A stretch of 64,000 nt of DNA from Variovorax sp. Sphag1AA (lineage in GTDB: Bacteria; Pseudomonadota; Gammaproteobacteria; Burkholderiales; Burkholderiaceae_C): NCBI RefSeq assembly GCF_014192575.1, contig NZ_JACHYC010000004.1, positions 558,001-622,000 on the forward strand, written 5' to 3'. The first letter of the stretch is position 1. Every line of letters starts with the position of its first letter. Position numbers and translations under genes: made by a program. Shown here one piece after another: positions 43,506-52,949 of the stretch. Below the pieces are notes generated by a model that did not search any database, was not told the DNA's origin, and worked only from the letters and a program-made list of their open reading frames with translations.

Positions 43506-44831
43506 CTACTGCTCGACGGCAAATAGCCGCCATTCCTGCGGAAGGCCCTTCAGGTGCCGCATCCCCCGATCCTGGAACGCCAGGCCGGAGCCTGCGACCA
43601 GATCCCTGACCGTGCTCGACACGAGCACTTCGCCGCCCTGTGCCTGCGCCGCGACCCGCGCACCGGTGTGGACTGCAATGCCGGCCACCTTTCCGCCCAT
43701 CACCTCGCACTCCCCGGTATGCAGGCCGGCACGGATCTCGAGTCCTAGCGTACGGACCTCGCGGACGAGCGCGCAGGCGCAGCGCACTGCACGCGCCGGG
43801 CCATCGAAGGTCGCCAGGAAGCCATCACCCGCGGTGTCGATCTCGCGCCCGCGAAAGCGCTCCAGATCCCGACGCACCATCGCGCGGTGACTTTCGAGCA
43901 GGTCGTGCCAGGCCCGGTCGCCGACTGCCGCCGCGCGTTCCGTCGCGCCCACGATGTCGGTGAACATGACAGTGACCAGCAACCGGTCGGGTTCGGCGCC
44001 CAAGTGAGTCCCGGTGAGGAACTCCTCGATCTCATCGAGGATGACGTCGCTGTCGCAGCCCCAGGGGACGTGATCGATGCCCTCCAGCGCGATCAGCTTC
44101 GCGCCCGCGATGTGATCGCTCATGTACTGGCCCGCGCCGAAATCGACGACGCGATCGTTCCGGCTGTGCAGTACCAGCGTGGGCACGCGGACGGCGGGCA
44201 GCACATGGCGGATGTCGATATCCATGTTCATGCGCAACGCTCTCGCCGCGGCCGCGGGGCTCGCGCTGGAGCGAAGCCAGCGGGCCCACCACTGACGACT
44301 GCGCTCGTCATGGCCTTGACTGGGCCATCGCGCATCGAGGCCGACCGGACCGCCCCAATCACGCTCCACTTCTTCAGTGAAGGCGAGAAACTGCTCCCGC
44401 GTCGGTCCCCAGGGATAGTCGGGTGCGCTGGTGCGGCGGGCGAATGCACCGACCATCATGAGCGCCGAAGCGCGCTCGGGGTAAGTGGCGGCAAAGAGCG
44501 CGCACATCGCGCCACCTTCCGAATTCCCGAGCAGCGCTGCCCGCTGCGAGCCCACGGCATCCATCACCGCGCGCACGTCGTCCATACGGACCTCGAGGCT
44601 TGGGATGTCGCTGACGCGATCAGACAACCCGGTGCCGCGCTTGTCGAAAAGGATGAGGCGGGAAAACGAGGCCAGACGCGTCAGCATCCGTGCCATGGCT
44701 GGCTCTTCCCAGAACACGTCGAGGTTCGATACCCAACCCGGCACCAGTACGAGATCGATCGGACCGTCGCCTACGGTCTGGTAGGCGATGTTGACTTCGC
44801 CGCTCTTCGCGTAGCGGGTAGTGGGAAGCAT
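43506..44831 (-). CDS. Alpha/beta hydrolase fused to a class III nucleotide cyclase domain
   Basis: A 441-residue fusion. The N-terminal alpha/beta hydrolase (about 10-275) has the elbow GNSEGG with S104, D226 in HSRNDRVVD and H254 in GIDHVPWG as a plausible triad. The C-terminal class III adenylate/guanylate cyclase domain (about 285-440) has metal-binding D292 in FTDIVG and D336 in TAGDGF. Hydrolase-cyclase fusions occur in many actinobacteria and proteobacteria. The hydrolase may sense or process a ligand that controls cyclic nucleotide synthesis. The start is the ATG of MLPTTRYAKSG. Confidence 0.88.
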   Translation of the reverse strand: MLPTTRYAKSGEVNIAYQTVGDGPIDLVLVPGWVSNLDVFWEEPAMARMLTRLASFSRLILFDKRGTGLSDRVSDIPSLEVRMDDVRAVMDAVGSQRAALLGNSEGGAMCALFAATYPERASALMMVGAFARRTSAPDYPWGPTREQFLAFTEEVERDWGGPVGLDARWPSQGHDERSRQWWARWLRSSASPAAAARALRMNMDIDIRHVLPAVRVPTLVLHSRNDRVVDFGAGQYMSDHIAGAKLIALEGIDHVPWGCDSDVILDEIEEFLTGTHLGAEPDRLLVTVMFTDIVGATERAAAVGDRAWHDLLESHRAMVRRDLERFRGREIDTAGDGFLATFDGPARAVRCACALVREVRTLGLEIRAGLHTGECEVMGGKVAGIAVHTGARVAAQAQGGEVLVSSTVRDLVAGSGLAFQDRGMRHLKGLPQEWRLFAVEQ

Positions 44832-44920
44832 GGGGTGCGCCTCGAAGCACCGGCAGCCGGCTCGGCGAGAAAGCTTGCCACAAATCGATCTGCAGCGCGA
44901 CCGGCGCAGCGCCAATGAAA

Positions 44921-44943
44921 AAGCCCCGCCGGGGCGGGGCTTT
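44921..44943 (-). terminator. Intrinsic terminator of acnB
   Basis: GCCCCGCC pairs with GGCGGGGC around a GG spacer (44923-44940). A T5 run follows on the minus strand, 20 bases past the acnB stop. It separates the acnB operon from the cyclase gene. Confidence 0.9.
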
Positions 44944-44963
44944 CGGAACCATCGGACCTGCGA

Positions 44964-47555
44964 TCAGGCCGTGACGGTCGCGGCGACTTCGGTGTAGTCC
45001 TGGATCTTGTCGAAGTTGAGGTACTGGTAGATCTGCGAGCTGGCGGCATCGAGCACGCCGGCGCTCGCCATGTACTCTTCCTTCGTCGGGATGCGGCCGA
45101 GGCGCGAGCAGATCGCGGCCAGTTCGGCGCTGCCGAGGTACACGTTGGTGTTCTTGCCCAGGCGGTTCGGGAAGTTCCGCGTGCTGGTCGACATCACCGT
45201 CGCGCCCTCGCGCACCTGTGCCTGGTTGCCCATGCACAGCGAGCAGCCCGGCATCTCGGTACGTGCACCCGCGTTGCCGAACACGCCGTAGTGGCCTTCT
45301 TCGGTGAGCTGGTGCGCGTCCATCTTGGTCGGCGGTGCGATCCACAGCTTGACCGGGATGTCGCGCTTGCCTTCGAGCAGCTTGGAAGCCGCGCGGAAGT
45401 GACCGATGTTGGTCATGCACGAACCGATAAACACTTCGTCGATCTGCGCGCCGGCCACATCCGACAGCGTCTTCACGTCGTCAGGATCGTTCGGGCAGGC
45501 CACGATCGGCTCGTGGATGTCGGCCAGGTCGATCTCGATCACGGCTGCGTATTCGGCGTCATCGTCGCCCTTCAGCAGCTGCGGGTCCTTCAGCCACGCT
45601 TCTTGCGCGGCGATACGGCGAGCCAGCGTGCGCGCGTCGGCGTAGCCCTCAGCGATCATCCACTTCATCAGCGTGACGTTGCTGTTGATGTACTCGGCGA
45701 TCGGTTCCTTGTTCAGGTGAACCGTGCAGCCGGCGGCAGAGCGCTCGGCCGAAGCGTCGCTCAGCTCGAAAGCCTGCTCGACCTTCAGATCCGGCAGACC
45801 TTCGATTTCGAGGATGCGGCCCGAGAAGATGTTCTTCTTGCCCTTCTTCTCGACCGTCAGCAGGCCTTGCTTGATCGCATACAGCGGGATCGCATTCACG
45901 AGATCGCGCAGGGTCACGCCCGGCTGCATCTTGCCCTTGAAGCGCACGAGCACCGATTCAGGCATGTCGAGCGGCATCACGCCGGTCGCGGCCGCGAAAG
46001 CCACAAGGCCCGAGCCAGCCGGGAAGCTGATGCCGATCGGGAAGCGGGTGTGGCTGTCGCCGCCGGTGCCCACGGTGTCGGGGGTCAGCAGGCGGTTGAG
46101 CCAGCTGTGGATCACGCCGTCGCCCGGACGCAGCGAAACGCCGCCACGGGTCGAGATGAAGTCCGGCAGCTCGTGGTGCATCTTCACGTCGACCTTCTTC
46201 GGATAGGCCGCCGTATGGCAGAACGATTGCATCACCAGGTCGGCGCTGAAGCCGAGGCAGGCGAGATCCTTGAGCTCGTCGCGGGTCATCGGGCCGGTGG
46301 TGTCCTGGCTGCCGACCGAGGTCATCTTCGGTTCGCAGTAGGTGCCCGGACGCACGCCTTGGCCTTCCGGCAGACCGCACGCGCGGCCGACCATCTTCTG
46401 AGCGAGCGAGAAACCCTTCTTGGTGTCGACCGGGCTCACCGGCAGGCGGAACAGCGTCGAGACCGGCAGGCCCAGCGCTTCACGCGCCTTGGCGGTCAGG
46501 CCGCGGCCGATGATCAGCGGAATGCGGCCACCGGCACGCACTTCGTCGAAAAGCACATCGCTCTTGACCTTGAATTCGGCGATGACCTTGCCGTCCTTCA
46601 GCGCCTTGCCTTCGTAGGGACGCAGCTCGACCACGTCGCCCATTTCCATCTGGCTCACGTCCAGTTCGATCGGCAGCGCGCCGGCGTCTTCCATCGTGTT
46701 GTAGAAGATCGGAGCGATCTTGTTGCCGAGGCAAACGCCGCCGAAGCGCTTGTTGGGTATGAAGGGGATGTCGTCGCCCGTGAACCACAGCACCGAATTG
46801 GTGGCCGACTTGCGGCTGGAGCCGGTGCCGACCACGTCGCCGACGTACGCGACCAGATGGCCCTTGGCCTTCAGCGATTCGATGAACTTGACCGGACCGC
46901 GCTTGCCGTCTTCTTCCGGCTGGAACGACGCGCCGTCGCGCTTGTTCTTGAGCATCGCGAGCGCGTGCATCGGGATGTCGGGACGCGTGGTCGCATCGGG
47001 TGCGGGCGACAGGTCGTCCGTGTTGGTTTCGCCAGGCACCTTGAAGACGGTGATCGTCAGGCTCTGCGGCACTTCCGGACGACCGGTGAACCACTCGGCA
47101 TCAGCCCAGCTTTGCAGCACGGCCTTGGCGTTGGCGTTGCCCTTGTCGGCCTTTTCCTTGACGTCATGGAACTGGTCGAACATCAGGAGCGTCTTCTTCA
47201 GGCCATCTGCGGCGACGGCGCCGACTTCGGCGTCATCGAGCAGGTCGACCAGCGGTCCAATGTTGTAGCCGCCGAGCATGGTGCCGAGCAGTTCGGTCGC
47301 ACGGGCGCGCGACAGCAGTGCACTCTTTTCGGTGCCGTGGGCCACGGCGGCCAGATAGCTCGCCTTCACCTTGGCCGCGTCGTCCACGCCGGCGGGCACG
47401 CGATTCGTCAGCAGGTCGAGCAACTGCTCGGCGTTGGCCGAGGCCGGCGCCTTCATGAGCTCGATCAGCTCGGCAGTCTGCTTCGCGGTCAGCGGCAGGG
47501 GCGGAATACCGAGCGCGGCGCGTTCGGCAACGTGGTCAGCGTAGGCTTGCAACAT
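44964..47555 (-). CDS. acnB: Aconitate hydratase B (bifunctional aconitase/2-methylisocitrate dehydratase)
   Basis: An 863-residue AcnB. The family-specific N-terminal HEAT-like domain (about 1-155) precedes the swivel ([16 protein letters not shown] near 240-255). The cluster cysteines lie in [10 protein letters not shown] and [10 protein letters not shown] near the C-terminus. AcnB is the main TCA aconitase in many proteobacteria and can also act on 2-methyl-cis-aconitate. A good GGAG-rich ribosome-binding site precedes the ATG. It is the last gene of the mdh-tam-citE-like-hypothetical-acnB operon. Confidence 0.96.
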   Translation of the reverse strand: MLQAYADHVAERAALGIPPLPLTAKQTAELIELMKAPASANAEQLLDLLTNRVPAGVDDAAKVKASYLAAVAHGTEKSALLSRARATELLGTMLGGYNIGPLVDLLDDAEVGAVAADGLKKTLLMFDQFHDVKEKADKGNANAKAVLQSWADAEWFTGRPEVPQSLTITVFKVPGETNTDDLSPAPDATTRPDIPMHALAMLKNKRDGASFQPEEDGKRGPVKFIESLKAKGHLVAYVGDVVGTGSSRKSATNSVLWFTGDDIPFIPNKRFGGVCLGNKIAPIFYNTMEDAGALPIELDVSQMEMGDVVELRPYEGKALKDGKVIAEFKVKSDVLFDEVRAGGRIPLIIGRGLTAKAREALGLPVSTLFRLPVSPVDTKKGFSLAQKMVGRACGLPEGQGVRPGTYCEPKMTSVGSQDTTGPMTRDELKDLACLGFSADLVMQSFCHTAAYPKKVDVKMHHELPDFISTRGGVSLRPGDGVIHSWLNRLLTPDTVGTGGDSHTRFPIGISFPAGSGLVAFAAATGVMPLDMPESVLVRFKGKMQPGVTLRDLVNAIPLYAIKQGLLTVEKKGKKNIFSGRILEIEGLPDLKVEQAFELSDASAERSAAGCTVHLNKEPIAEYINSNVTLMKWMIAEGYADARTLARRIAAQEAWLKDPQLLKGDDDAEYAAVIEIDLADIHEPIVACPNDPDDVKTLSDVAGAQIDEVFIGSCMTNIGHFRAASKLLEGKRDIPVKLWIAPPTKMDAHQLTEEGHYGVFGNAGARTEMPGCSLCMGNQAQVREGATVMSTSTRNFPNRLGKNTNVYLGSAELAAICSRLGRIPTKEEYMASAGVLDAASSQIYQYLNFDKIQDYTEVAATVTA

Positions 47556-47622
47556 CTTCTTTTCTCCGGAAACACAAATTGGCGACGGCTCTCGCGATGT
47601 AGCAAGAGCCGCGCCTCGGGAC

Positions 47623-48183
47623 TTACTGTTTAGGCGTATCAGCGCCTTCGAACAGGCTCTTGGGTGGGTTCTTCTTCATGTCCTCGGCAACTTCGACCTG
47701 CTTGGCTGCCTGGCATTCATCGGCCAGACGCAGGCCCTGCTTCTGGCTCATGAGCATCGACTTGTTGCCCAGCTGCAGCCACATGGCGCCGCGGGCGGGA
47801 TCTTCGAGTCGGACGGCGCCGGTGCGGCTTTCGACCGGATGGATGCGATAGCGGACGCCGGCGTGGGTCAGCGTGAAGAAGCCCGGCTTCTTGGGATCAG
47901 GTTCGATGTTCACGCTGGCGCCGAGCTCACACTTGATGGTGCCGGTCAGCACGGTCTCGGCCACCTTCAGATCCTGCTCCGACAGGGCCACATCGGTTTC
48001 TTCGCCGATGGGCTTTGCTTCTTCAAGCTTCTTGATGACGCGCTTGGGCACCACCTTCTGCACTGCCTTCTTGGTGGGCGTATTCGCTGCCGGCTTCGCC
48101 GTGGAGCTCGCGGTGCTGCTCTGGGCCATCGCTGCCAGCGGCAAGGTCAGCGCAGCAGCGGCAATCAGCGCAATAGTCTTCAT
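47623..48183 (-). CDS. Conserved periplasmic protein of unknown function in the TCA operon
   Basis: A 186-residue protein with a clear Sec signal peptide (1-20, cleavage likely after AMA), a basic Ala/Lys/Pro linker to about 60, and a compact C-terminal domain (about 65-160) with two cysteines (C85, C157) that could form a disulfide. [45 protein letters not shown] is the most ordered-looking part. I do not recognise a family. It lies between the CitE-like gene (26 bases) and acnB (67 bases). Confidence 0.75.
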   Translation of the reverse strand: MKTIALIAAAALTLPLAAMAQSSTASSTAKPAANTPTKKAVQKVVPKRVIKKLEEAKPIGEETDVALSEQDLKVAETVLTGTIKCELGASVNIEPDPKKPGFFTLTHAGVRYRIHPVESRTGAVRLEDPARGAMWLQLGNKSMLMSQKQGLRLADECQAAKQVEVAEDMKKNPPKSLFEGADTPKQ

Positions 48184-48209
48184 GTGTCGTTCTCTCTCGC
48201 GGTTGAGTT

Positions 48210-49220
48210 TCAGGATGAGGAAGGGGCGAACCAGGCGTGCGCCTCAGGGGGCAAGGCGCGACCCGTGGCATGCGCCCTTTCCAGGACCTGCCAGAAATGG
48301 CGGTAACTGGCGCGGTCATGCAATGTGCCATCGATACTGACCGGCGCCCACGCGGCGGCGGCCGCGGCAGCGATTATTTTTGTTGCGATTTGAATCTGGC
48401 CTTCTTCGGGCGCGAAGGCTTCGAGAATCGGACGGATCTGGCTCGGATGAATGCTCCACATCCGCGTATAGCCGAACTCATTCGCGGCCTTCTTCGCGCC
48501 AGCGCGCATGGCGTCGACATCGCTGAATTCGGTGACCACGCAATGCGATGGCACCTTGCCATGGGCGTGAGCGGCGGAAGCAATCTCGAGCTTCGCGCGC
48601 ACCACGAGCGGGTGCGTGAACTGTCCTTTGGCACCCATGCCATCGGCCGGGATCGCACCGCCATGTGCGGAAACGAAATCCATCAGGCCGAAGCTCAGAG
48701 ACTGCACGCGCGGATGCGCCGCGATCTCGAATGCATGGTGAACCGCGAGCGGCGACTCGATCAGCACATGCAGCGGCAGGGCTTCGGCGCCCGCAGCTTC
48801 GAGCGCTTCTGTGGCCACCAGCACGTCTTCGACCGACTCCACCTTCGGAACCATCAGGTGACTCAGGCGATGACCCGCACGGCCCGCGATGGTGATCACG
48901 TCCCCAGCGAACGAAGGATGGTCGACCGGATGAACCCGCACACCGACCCGCATGTCGGGCGCGGCGGCCAGTGCGAGTTCGGTGACCAGCGCCGCATGCT
49001 CGGCCTCTCCGCCGACGGGCGCACCGTCTTCACAATCGAGCGTGACGTCGAAGACACATGCGCCGAACTCGTCGGCCATCTCGGCCTGCAGCGCGAGGCT
49101 CTTGCGCATGCGCGCTTCCACACCGCTGTAGTGGTCGCAGACCGGCAGTACGACACCGCCTGCCTGTGCGCCCAGCAGCACAGTGCGCGGATGGGCTGTG
49201 GAAGAAGATGCCGCGCTCAT
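48210..49220 (-). CDS. HpcH/HpaI aldolase/citrate lyase beta-like (CitE-like) protein
   Basis: A 336-residue TIM-barrel CoA-ester lyase-like protein. The metal/substrate residues lie in TLDCEDGAP near 61-69 and VLIESPLAVHHAFEIAAHPRV near 150-170. SLSFGLMDFVSAHGG and GYTRMWSIHPSQIRPI are also typical. Relatives cleave citryl-, malyl- or citramalyl-CoA. No citD or citF genes are present, so it is not part of a citrate lyase complex. The ATG has AGGAG 7 bases upstream; a GTG five codons earlier is possible. It follows tam by 11 bases. Confidence 0.85.
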   Translation of the reverse strand: MSAASSSTAHPRTVLLGAQAGGVVLPVCDHYSGVEARMRKSLALQAEMADEFGACVFDVTLDCEDGAPVGGEAEHAALVTELALAAAPDMRVGVRVHPVDHPSFAGDVITIAGRAGHRLSHLMVPKVESVEDVLVATEALEAAGAEALPLHVLIESPLAVHHAFEIAAHPRVQSLSFGLMDFVSAHGGAIPADGMGAKGQFTHPLVVRAKLEIASAAHAHGKVPSHCVVTEFSDVDAMRAGAKKAANEFGYTRMWSIHPSQIRPILEAFAPEEGQIQIATKIIAAAAAAAWAPVSIDGTLHDRASYRHFWQVLERAHATGRALPPEAHAWFAPSSS

Positions 49221-49231
49221 CGTGTTGCTCC

Positions 49232-50014
49232 TCACGCCTTCCGTTGTGCCACGATGAACATGCGCGGAAAAGCCAGCAGACGGCGGCCGTCAGCGCGTGG
49301 CGCATAGGCGGCGTCGATGCGGCGCTCGTACTCGGCGAGGTAGCTGGATTTCAGTTCCGGCGTCAGGCGATCGACAAAGGGCTTCAGGCCCGTGCCACTG
49401 ACCCATTCGACGATGGCGGCGGCCGAAGCCATGGGGTGCTGGTAGGCGGTGCGCCAGACATCGACATTGGTCATATCGGCGTTGGCCGCGAGAAGGTCGT
49501 AATAGCCCTCGATGCCCAGCAGCTCGGTGCGGATCTTGTCGGCATCGCCGATGGCATTCGCCCACGGTGCCTCCGACGCGACCTCTCGCATGATGCGATG
49601 GGTGGGCTCTTGCCGGTTGTCCGGCATTTGGATCGCCAGCACGCCACCCGGCGCCAGGGCCGCGAAGAGCCTGGGGATCAAGGCTTCGTGGTCGGGCACC
49701 CATTGAAGGGCAGCGTTGGCGTAGATGAGGTCTGGCGGCGTCTCGGGCCGCCAGGTGGAAATATCGCTGAGCTCGAACCGAGCCTGGGGCAGCCGCTCTC
49801 GCGCACTGACCAGCATCGGTTCGGAGTTGTCGGTCCCGACGACTTGCGCGCCGGGGAACCGACGAACCAGCAGCTCGGTGGAATTGCCCGGCCCGCAACC
49901 GAGATCAAAGACGCGAGAGGCCTCGGTCAGCGGCACCCGGTCAAGCAGATCCTGCGCGGGACGGGTACGCTCGTCTTCGTAACGACGATAGAGCGCGGGG
50001 TTCCAGTCGAGCAT
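49232..50014 (-). CDS. tam: Trans-aconitate 2-methyltransferase
   Basis: A 260-residue SAM-dependent methyltransferase with the TAM pattern: WNPALYRRYEDERTRPAQDLL near 4-24, SAM-binding FDLGCGPGNSTELL near 36-49, and NAALQWVPDHEALIP near 99-113. TAM methylates trans-aconitate, a spontaneous isomer of cis-aconitate that inhibits aconitase. Its place in an operon with mdh and acnB fits a repair role in the cycle. It begins 16 bases after mdh. Confidence 0.92.
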   Translation of the reverse strand: MLDWNPALYRRYEDERTRPAQDLLDRVPLTEASRVFDLGCGPGNSTELLVRRFPGAQVVGTDNSEPMLVSARERLPQARFELSDISTWRPETPPDLIYANAALQWVPDHEALIPRLFAALAPGGVLAIQMPDNRQEPTHRIMREVASEAPWANAIGDADKIRTELLGIEGYYDLLAANADMTNVDVWRTAYQHPMASAAAIVEWVSGTGLKPFVDRLTPELKSSYLAEYERRIDAAYAPRADGRRLLAFPRMFIVAQRKA

Positions 50015-50030
50015 GTCTGGTCAGGCTGAA

Positions 50031-51017
50031 TCAGAGCAGGTGTGCGACGCCCGCTTGTTCGTCTTGCAGTTCCTTGAGCGTCTTGTTGATGCGCTCCTGG
50101 CTGAAGGCGTCGATCTCGAGGCCTTCGACGAGCTTGTATTCGCCGTTTTCGGTGGTGACCGGGAAGCCGAAGATCACGTCCTTCGGAATGCCGTACTGGC
50201 CGTCCGACGGGATGCCCATCGTGACCCACTTGCCGTTGGAGCCCAGGGCCCAGTCGCGCATGTGGTCGATGGCGGCGTTGGCAGCCGAGGCAGCCGACGA
50301 CAGGCCGCGCGCTTCGATGATCGCGGCGCCGCGCTTGCCGACGGTGGGCAGGAACACGTCGGCATTCCAGACCTGGTCGTTGATGAGGTCCTTGACGCTC
50401 TTGCCGCCGACGGTGGCAAAGCGGTAGTCGGCGTACATCGTGGGCGAGTGGTTGCCCCAGACGGTCAGCTTCTCGATGTCACCCACGGCGGTGCCGGTCT
50501 TGGCAGCGATCTGGCTGGCAGCGCGGTTGTGATCCAGGCGCAGCATGGCGGTGAAGTTCTTGCGCGGCAGGCTCGGCGCGCTCTTCATCGCGATGTAGGC
50601 ATTGGTGTTGGCGGGGTTGCCGACGACCAGCACCTTGACGTTGCGGCTTGCAACTTGGTCAAGGGCCTTGCCTTGGGCCGTGAAGATCTGTGCGTTGGCG
50701 GCCAGCAGGTCGGCACGTTCCATGCCGGGGCCGCGCGGACGGGCACCCACCAGCAGTGCGTAGTCGGCATCCTTGAAGGCAACCAGCGGGTCACCGGTGG
50801 GGATCACGCCGGCGAGCAGCGGGAACGCGCAGTCTTCGAGTTCCATGATCACGCCCTTGAGGGCTTTCTGGGCCTTCTCGTCGGGGATTTCGAGCAGTTG
50901 CAGGATGACCGGCTGGTCTTTGCCGAGCATTTCGCCGGAGGCGATTCGGAACAGCAGGGCGTAACCGATTTGGCCAGCGGCACCGGTGACGGCAACGCGA
51001 ACGGGCTTTTTGCTCAT
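50031..51017 (-). CDS. mdh: Malate dehydrogenase
   Basis: A 328-residue NAD-dependent MDH of the cytosolic-like (clade 1) type. The Rossmann motif [20 protein letters not shown] is near 11-30, the active-site segment [16 protein letters not shown] near 90-105 (mobile-loop arginines), and the catalytic histidine is in [12 protein letters not shown] near 185-196. A GGAG ribosome-binding site precedes the ATG. It is the promoter-proximal gene of the minus-strand TCA operon and diverges from gntR across the palindromic operator region. Confidence 0.96.
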   Translation of the reverse strand: MSKKPVRVAVTGAAGQIGYALLFRIASGEMLGKDQPVILQLLEIPDEKAQKALKGVIMELEDCAFPLLAGVIPTGDPLVAFKDADYALLVGARPRGPGMERADLLAANAQIFTAQGKALDQVASRNVKVLVVGNPANTNAYIAMKSAPSLPRKNFTAMLRLDHNRAASQIAAKTGTAVGDIEKLTVWGNHSPTMYADYRFATVGGKSVKDLINDQVWNADVFLPTVGKRGAAIIEARGLSSAASAANAAIDHMRDWALGSNGKWVTMGIPSDGQYGIPKDVIFGFPVTTENGEYKLVEGLEIDAFSQERINKTLKELQDEQAGVAHLL

Positions 51018-51149
51018 GGGAAAACTCCAGGAAAAGATGAAAACGGTGCAAGGCCGCCAGGTGCGGCCGCGAAGGTCGGCCGGAGCTGCGTCGCCCCGAC
51101 TTCAGGCCGTCGGCGATTCTATTCCGATTTGGGGTTTTGATGGCGCGTG

Positions 51150-51168
51150 TCTTATGTCTTATATAAGA
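51150..51168. promoter_or_regulatory. Candidate GntR operator between mdh and gntR
   Basis: A perfect 12-base palindrome TCTTATATAAGA (51157-51168) is preceded after one base by another TCTTAT half-site (51150-51155). It lies in the 192-base divergent promoter region. A minus-strand TAGAAT (51116-51121) is a candidate mdh -10, which places the palindrome just upstream of that promoter. Binding by the adjacent GntR regulator is inferred from position and symmetry. Confidence 0.6.
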
Positions 51169-51209
51169 TATCGACCCGCAGGCGCGAGAACCGAGCGCCG
51201 AACGAACAC

Positions 51210-51971
51210 ATGAGCACCATTCCCACGTCCGCCGCTGAACTTCCGACGCCGTCGTTCAGTCCGCTCTATCAGCAGATCAAGTCGCTGATCCTGCAGAGCC
51301 TGCATGCCGGCGAATGGAAACCGGGCGAGCCGATTCCGAGCGAAATCGACCTCGCCGCGCGCTTTCGCGTGAGCCAGGGAACGGTGCGCAAAGCAATTGA
51401 CGAACTCGCCGCCGAGAACCTCGTCGTTCGCCGTCAAGGCAAGGGCACTTTCGTCGCGACGCATGCGGAACAGCATGTGCAATACCGATTCCTGAAGCTG
51501 GTGCCGGACACCGGCGATGTCGACAGCGAGGGCCCAGCCGAACGCCAGATCGTGGACTGCCGCCGGCTTCGCGCAACCGCGGACGTGGCGCGCCTGCTGG
51601 CGCTTCGCACGGGCGATGCAGTGCTGCAGGTACGACGAGTGCTTTCCTATCGCGGCACGCCGACCATCCTCGAAGACCTCTGGCTACCAGGAGCGCCGTT
51701 CAAGGGCCTGACCGCAGAACGCCTCGCCGAGTGGCATGGGCCGATGTATGAAATGTTCGAGACGGAGTTCGGCGTTCGCATGGTGCGAGCCGAGGAAAAG
51801 CTTCGTGCCGTCCTGCCCGACGAGGCGCAGGCCGCCCTGCTTGGCGTCACAACCGGGACACCACTCCTGAGCGTCGAACGCGTGGCGCACACCTATCACG
51901 ACACTCCGATGGAGCTGCGCCGCGGCCTGTATCGCACGGACACGCACCACTACCGCAATGAACTCGGCTAA
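51210..51971 (+). CDS. GntR-family regulator, HutC/UTRA type
   Basis: A 253-residue regulator with an N-terminal winged helix (about 15-85; YQQIKSLILQSLHAGEWKPGEPIPSEIDLAARFRVSQGTVRKAIDELAAENLVVRRQGKGTFVA) and a C-terminal UTRA ligand-binding domain (about 105-248; ending RVAHTYHDTPMELRRGLYRTDTHHY). It heads the sdhCDAB-sdhE-gltA gene series and diverges from mdh, so it probably coordinates both TCA operons in response to a cycle intermediate. The ATG of MSTIPTS was chosen; an earlier in-frame start would lie in the operator. Confidence 0.92.
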   Translation: MSTIPTSAAELPTPSFSPLYQQIKSLILQSLHAGEWKPGEPIPSEIDLAARFRVSQGTVRKAIDELAAENLVVRRQGKGTFVATHAEQHVQYRFLKLVPDTGDVDSEGPAERQIVDCRRLRATADVARLLALRTGDAVLQVRRVLSYRGTPTILEDLWLPGAPFKGLTAERLAEWHGPMYEMFETEFGVRMVRAEEKLRAVLPDEAQAALLGVTTGTPLLSVERVAHTYHDTPMELRRGLYRTDTHHYRNELG

Positions 51972-52119
51972 AGCTCGCTTCGCGGGCGCCGACATCCTAG
52001 TGCGCCAGTGCGATGACCTGCCGACTCATGCAGACGCATGGTGCATTGCAATAGAATTTTGAGTTGTTTGCATTTCTGCTACAGATCAAGCCGCCCATCT
52101 AAAAATACCGAAAGCCCAC

Positions 52120-52566
52120 ATGACAGAGCTGGCCACACCACCCCGACCGCCGCGGCGCGAGTTCCGCAACATCAACGCAATCACCGATCTGACAACCTAC
52201 CGGCTTCCTCCGGCCGGCATCGTGTCGATCCTCCACCGCGTGAGTGGCGTGCTGATGTTCCTGCTGCTGCCGTTCATCATCTGGATGTTCGACACGTCGG
52301 TCTCCTCCGAAATCTCGTTTGCGCGTTTCAAGGCCGCCTTCAACAGCGGCCTTGGTTTCGTTCCGGGCTGGTTCATCAAGCTCGTGGCCCTCGCCTTGAT
52401 CTGGGCTTACCTCCATCACATCATTGCCGGCCTGCGCCATCTGTGGATGGACGTCAGCCACGCTGCCGTGAGCAAAGAGTTCGGCAAGAGCTCCGCAATC
52501 GCAACGCTCGTCATCAGCATCCTGTTGACAGTGATCCTCGGCGCCAAGCTGTTCGGCCTGTACTGA
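52120..52566 (+). CDS. sdhC: Succinate dehydrogenase cytochrome b556 subunit
   Basis: A 148-residue membrane anchor with three transmembrane helices (about 33-58, 85-110, 123-146). SILHRVSGVLMF near 36-47 and the heme-ligand region YLHHIIAGLRHLWMD near 97-111 are typical. It binds ubiquinone and heme b with SdhD. The 148-base gap after gntR contains an AT-rich stretch with a TAGAAT that may be a separate sdh promoter. Confidence 0.94.
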   Translation: MTELATPPRPPRREFRNINAITDLTTYRLPPAGIVSILHRVSGVLMFLLLPFIIWMFDTSVSSEISFARFKAAFNSGLGFVPGWFIKLVALALIWAYLHHIIAGLRHLWMDVSHAAVSKEFGKSSAIATLVISILLTVILGAKLFGLY

Positions 52567-52579
52567 TAAGGAGCAATCG

Positions 52580-52945
52580 ATGTCTGTGAACTACGGCTCC
52601 AAGCGTACCGTCGTCGGCGCGCACTATGGTCTTCGCGACTGGCTCAGCCAACGCATCACGGGCGCCCTGATGGCGCTCTTCACGGTGATCCTCCTGGTGC
52701 AGGTCATCTTCACCCGCGGCCCGATCGGCTACGACCTTTGGGCCGGCATCTTCGCCGCCCAATGGATGAAGGTGCTGACCTTCGTCGTCATCGCTTCGCT
52801 GCTCTATCACGTCTGGGTGGGCATGCGCGACGTATGGATGGACTACGTCCAGCCTGTCGGCATCCGCCTCGTACTGCAGGTTTTCACGATCGTCTGGCTT
52901 GTGGCATGCGCGGGTTGGGCCATTCAAGTGCTCTGGAGAGTTTGA
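52580..52945 (+). CDS. sdhD: Succinate dehydrogenase membrane anchor subunit
   Basis: A 121-residue anchor with three hydrophobic helices. The opening NYGSKRTVVGAHYGLRDWLSQRITGALMALF and the YHVWVGMRDVWMDYVQP stretch near 74-90 are characteristic. An AAGGAG ribosome-binding site precedes the ATG. It is 13 bases after sdhC. Confidence 0.94.
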   Translation: MSVNYGSKRTVVGAHYGLRDWLSQRITGALMALFTVILLVQVIFTRGPIGYDLWAGIFAAQWMKVLTFVVIASLLYHVWVGMRDVWMDYVQPVGIRLVLQVFTIVWLVACAGWAIQVLWRV

Positions 52946-52949
52946 CCCC

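Noticed and set aside
45291..47633. A 780-codon open frame antisense to acnB
   Set aside because: It mirrors acnB codon by codon, is Arg/His/Asp-rich without any domain, and results from the high GC third-position bias.
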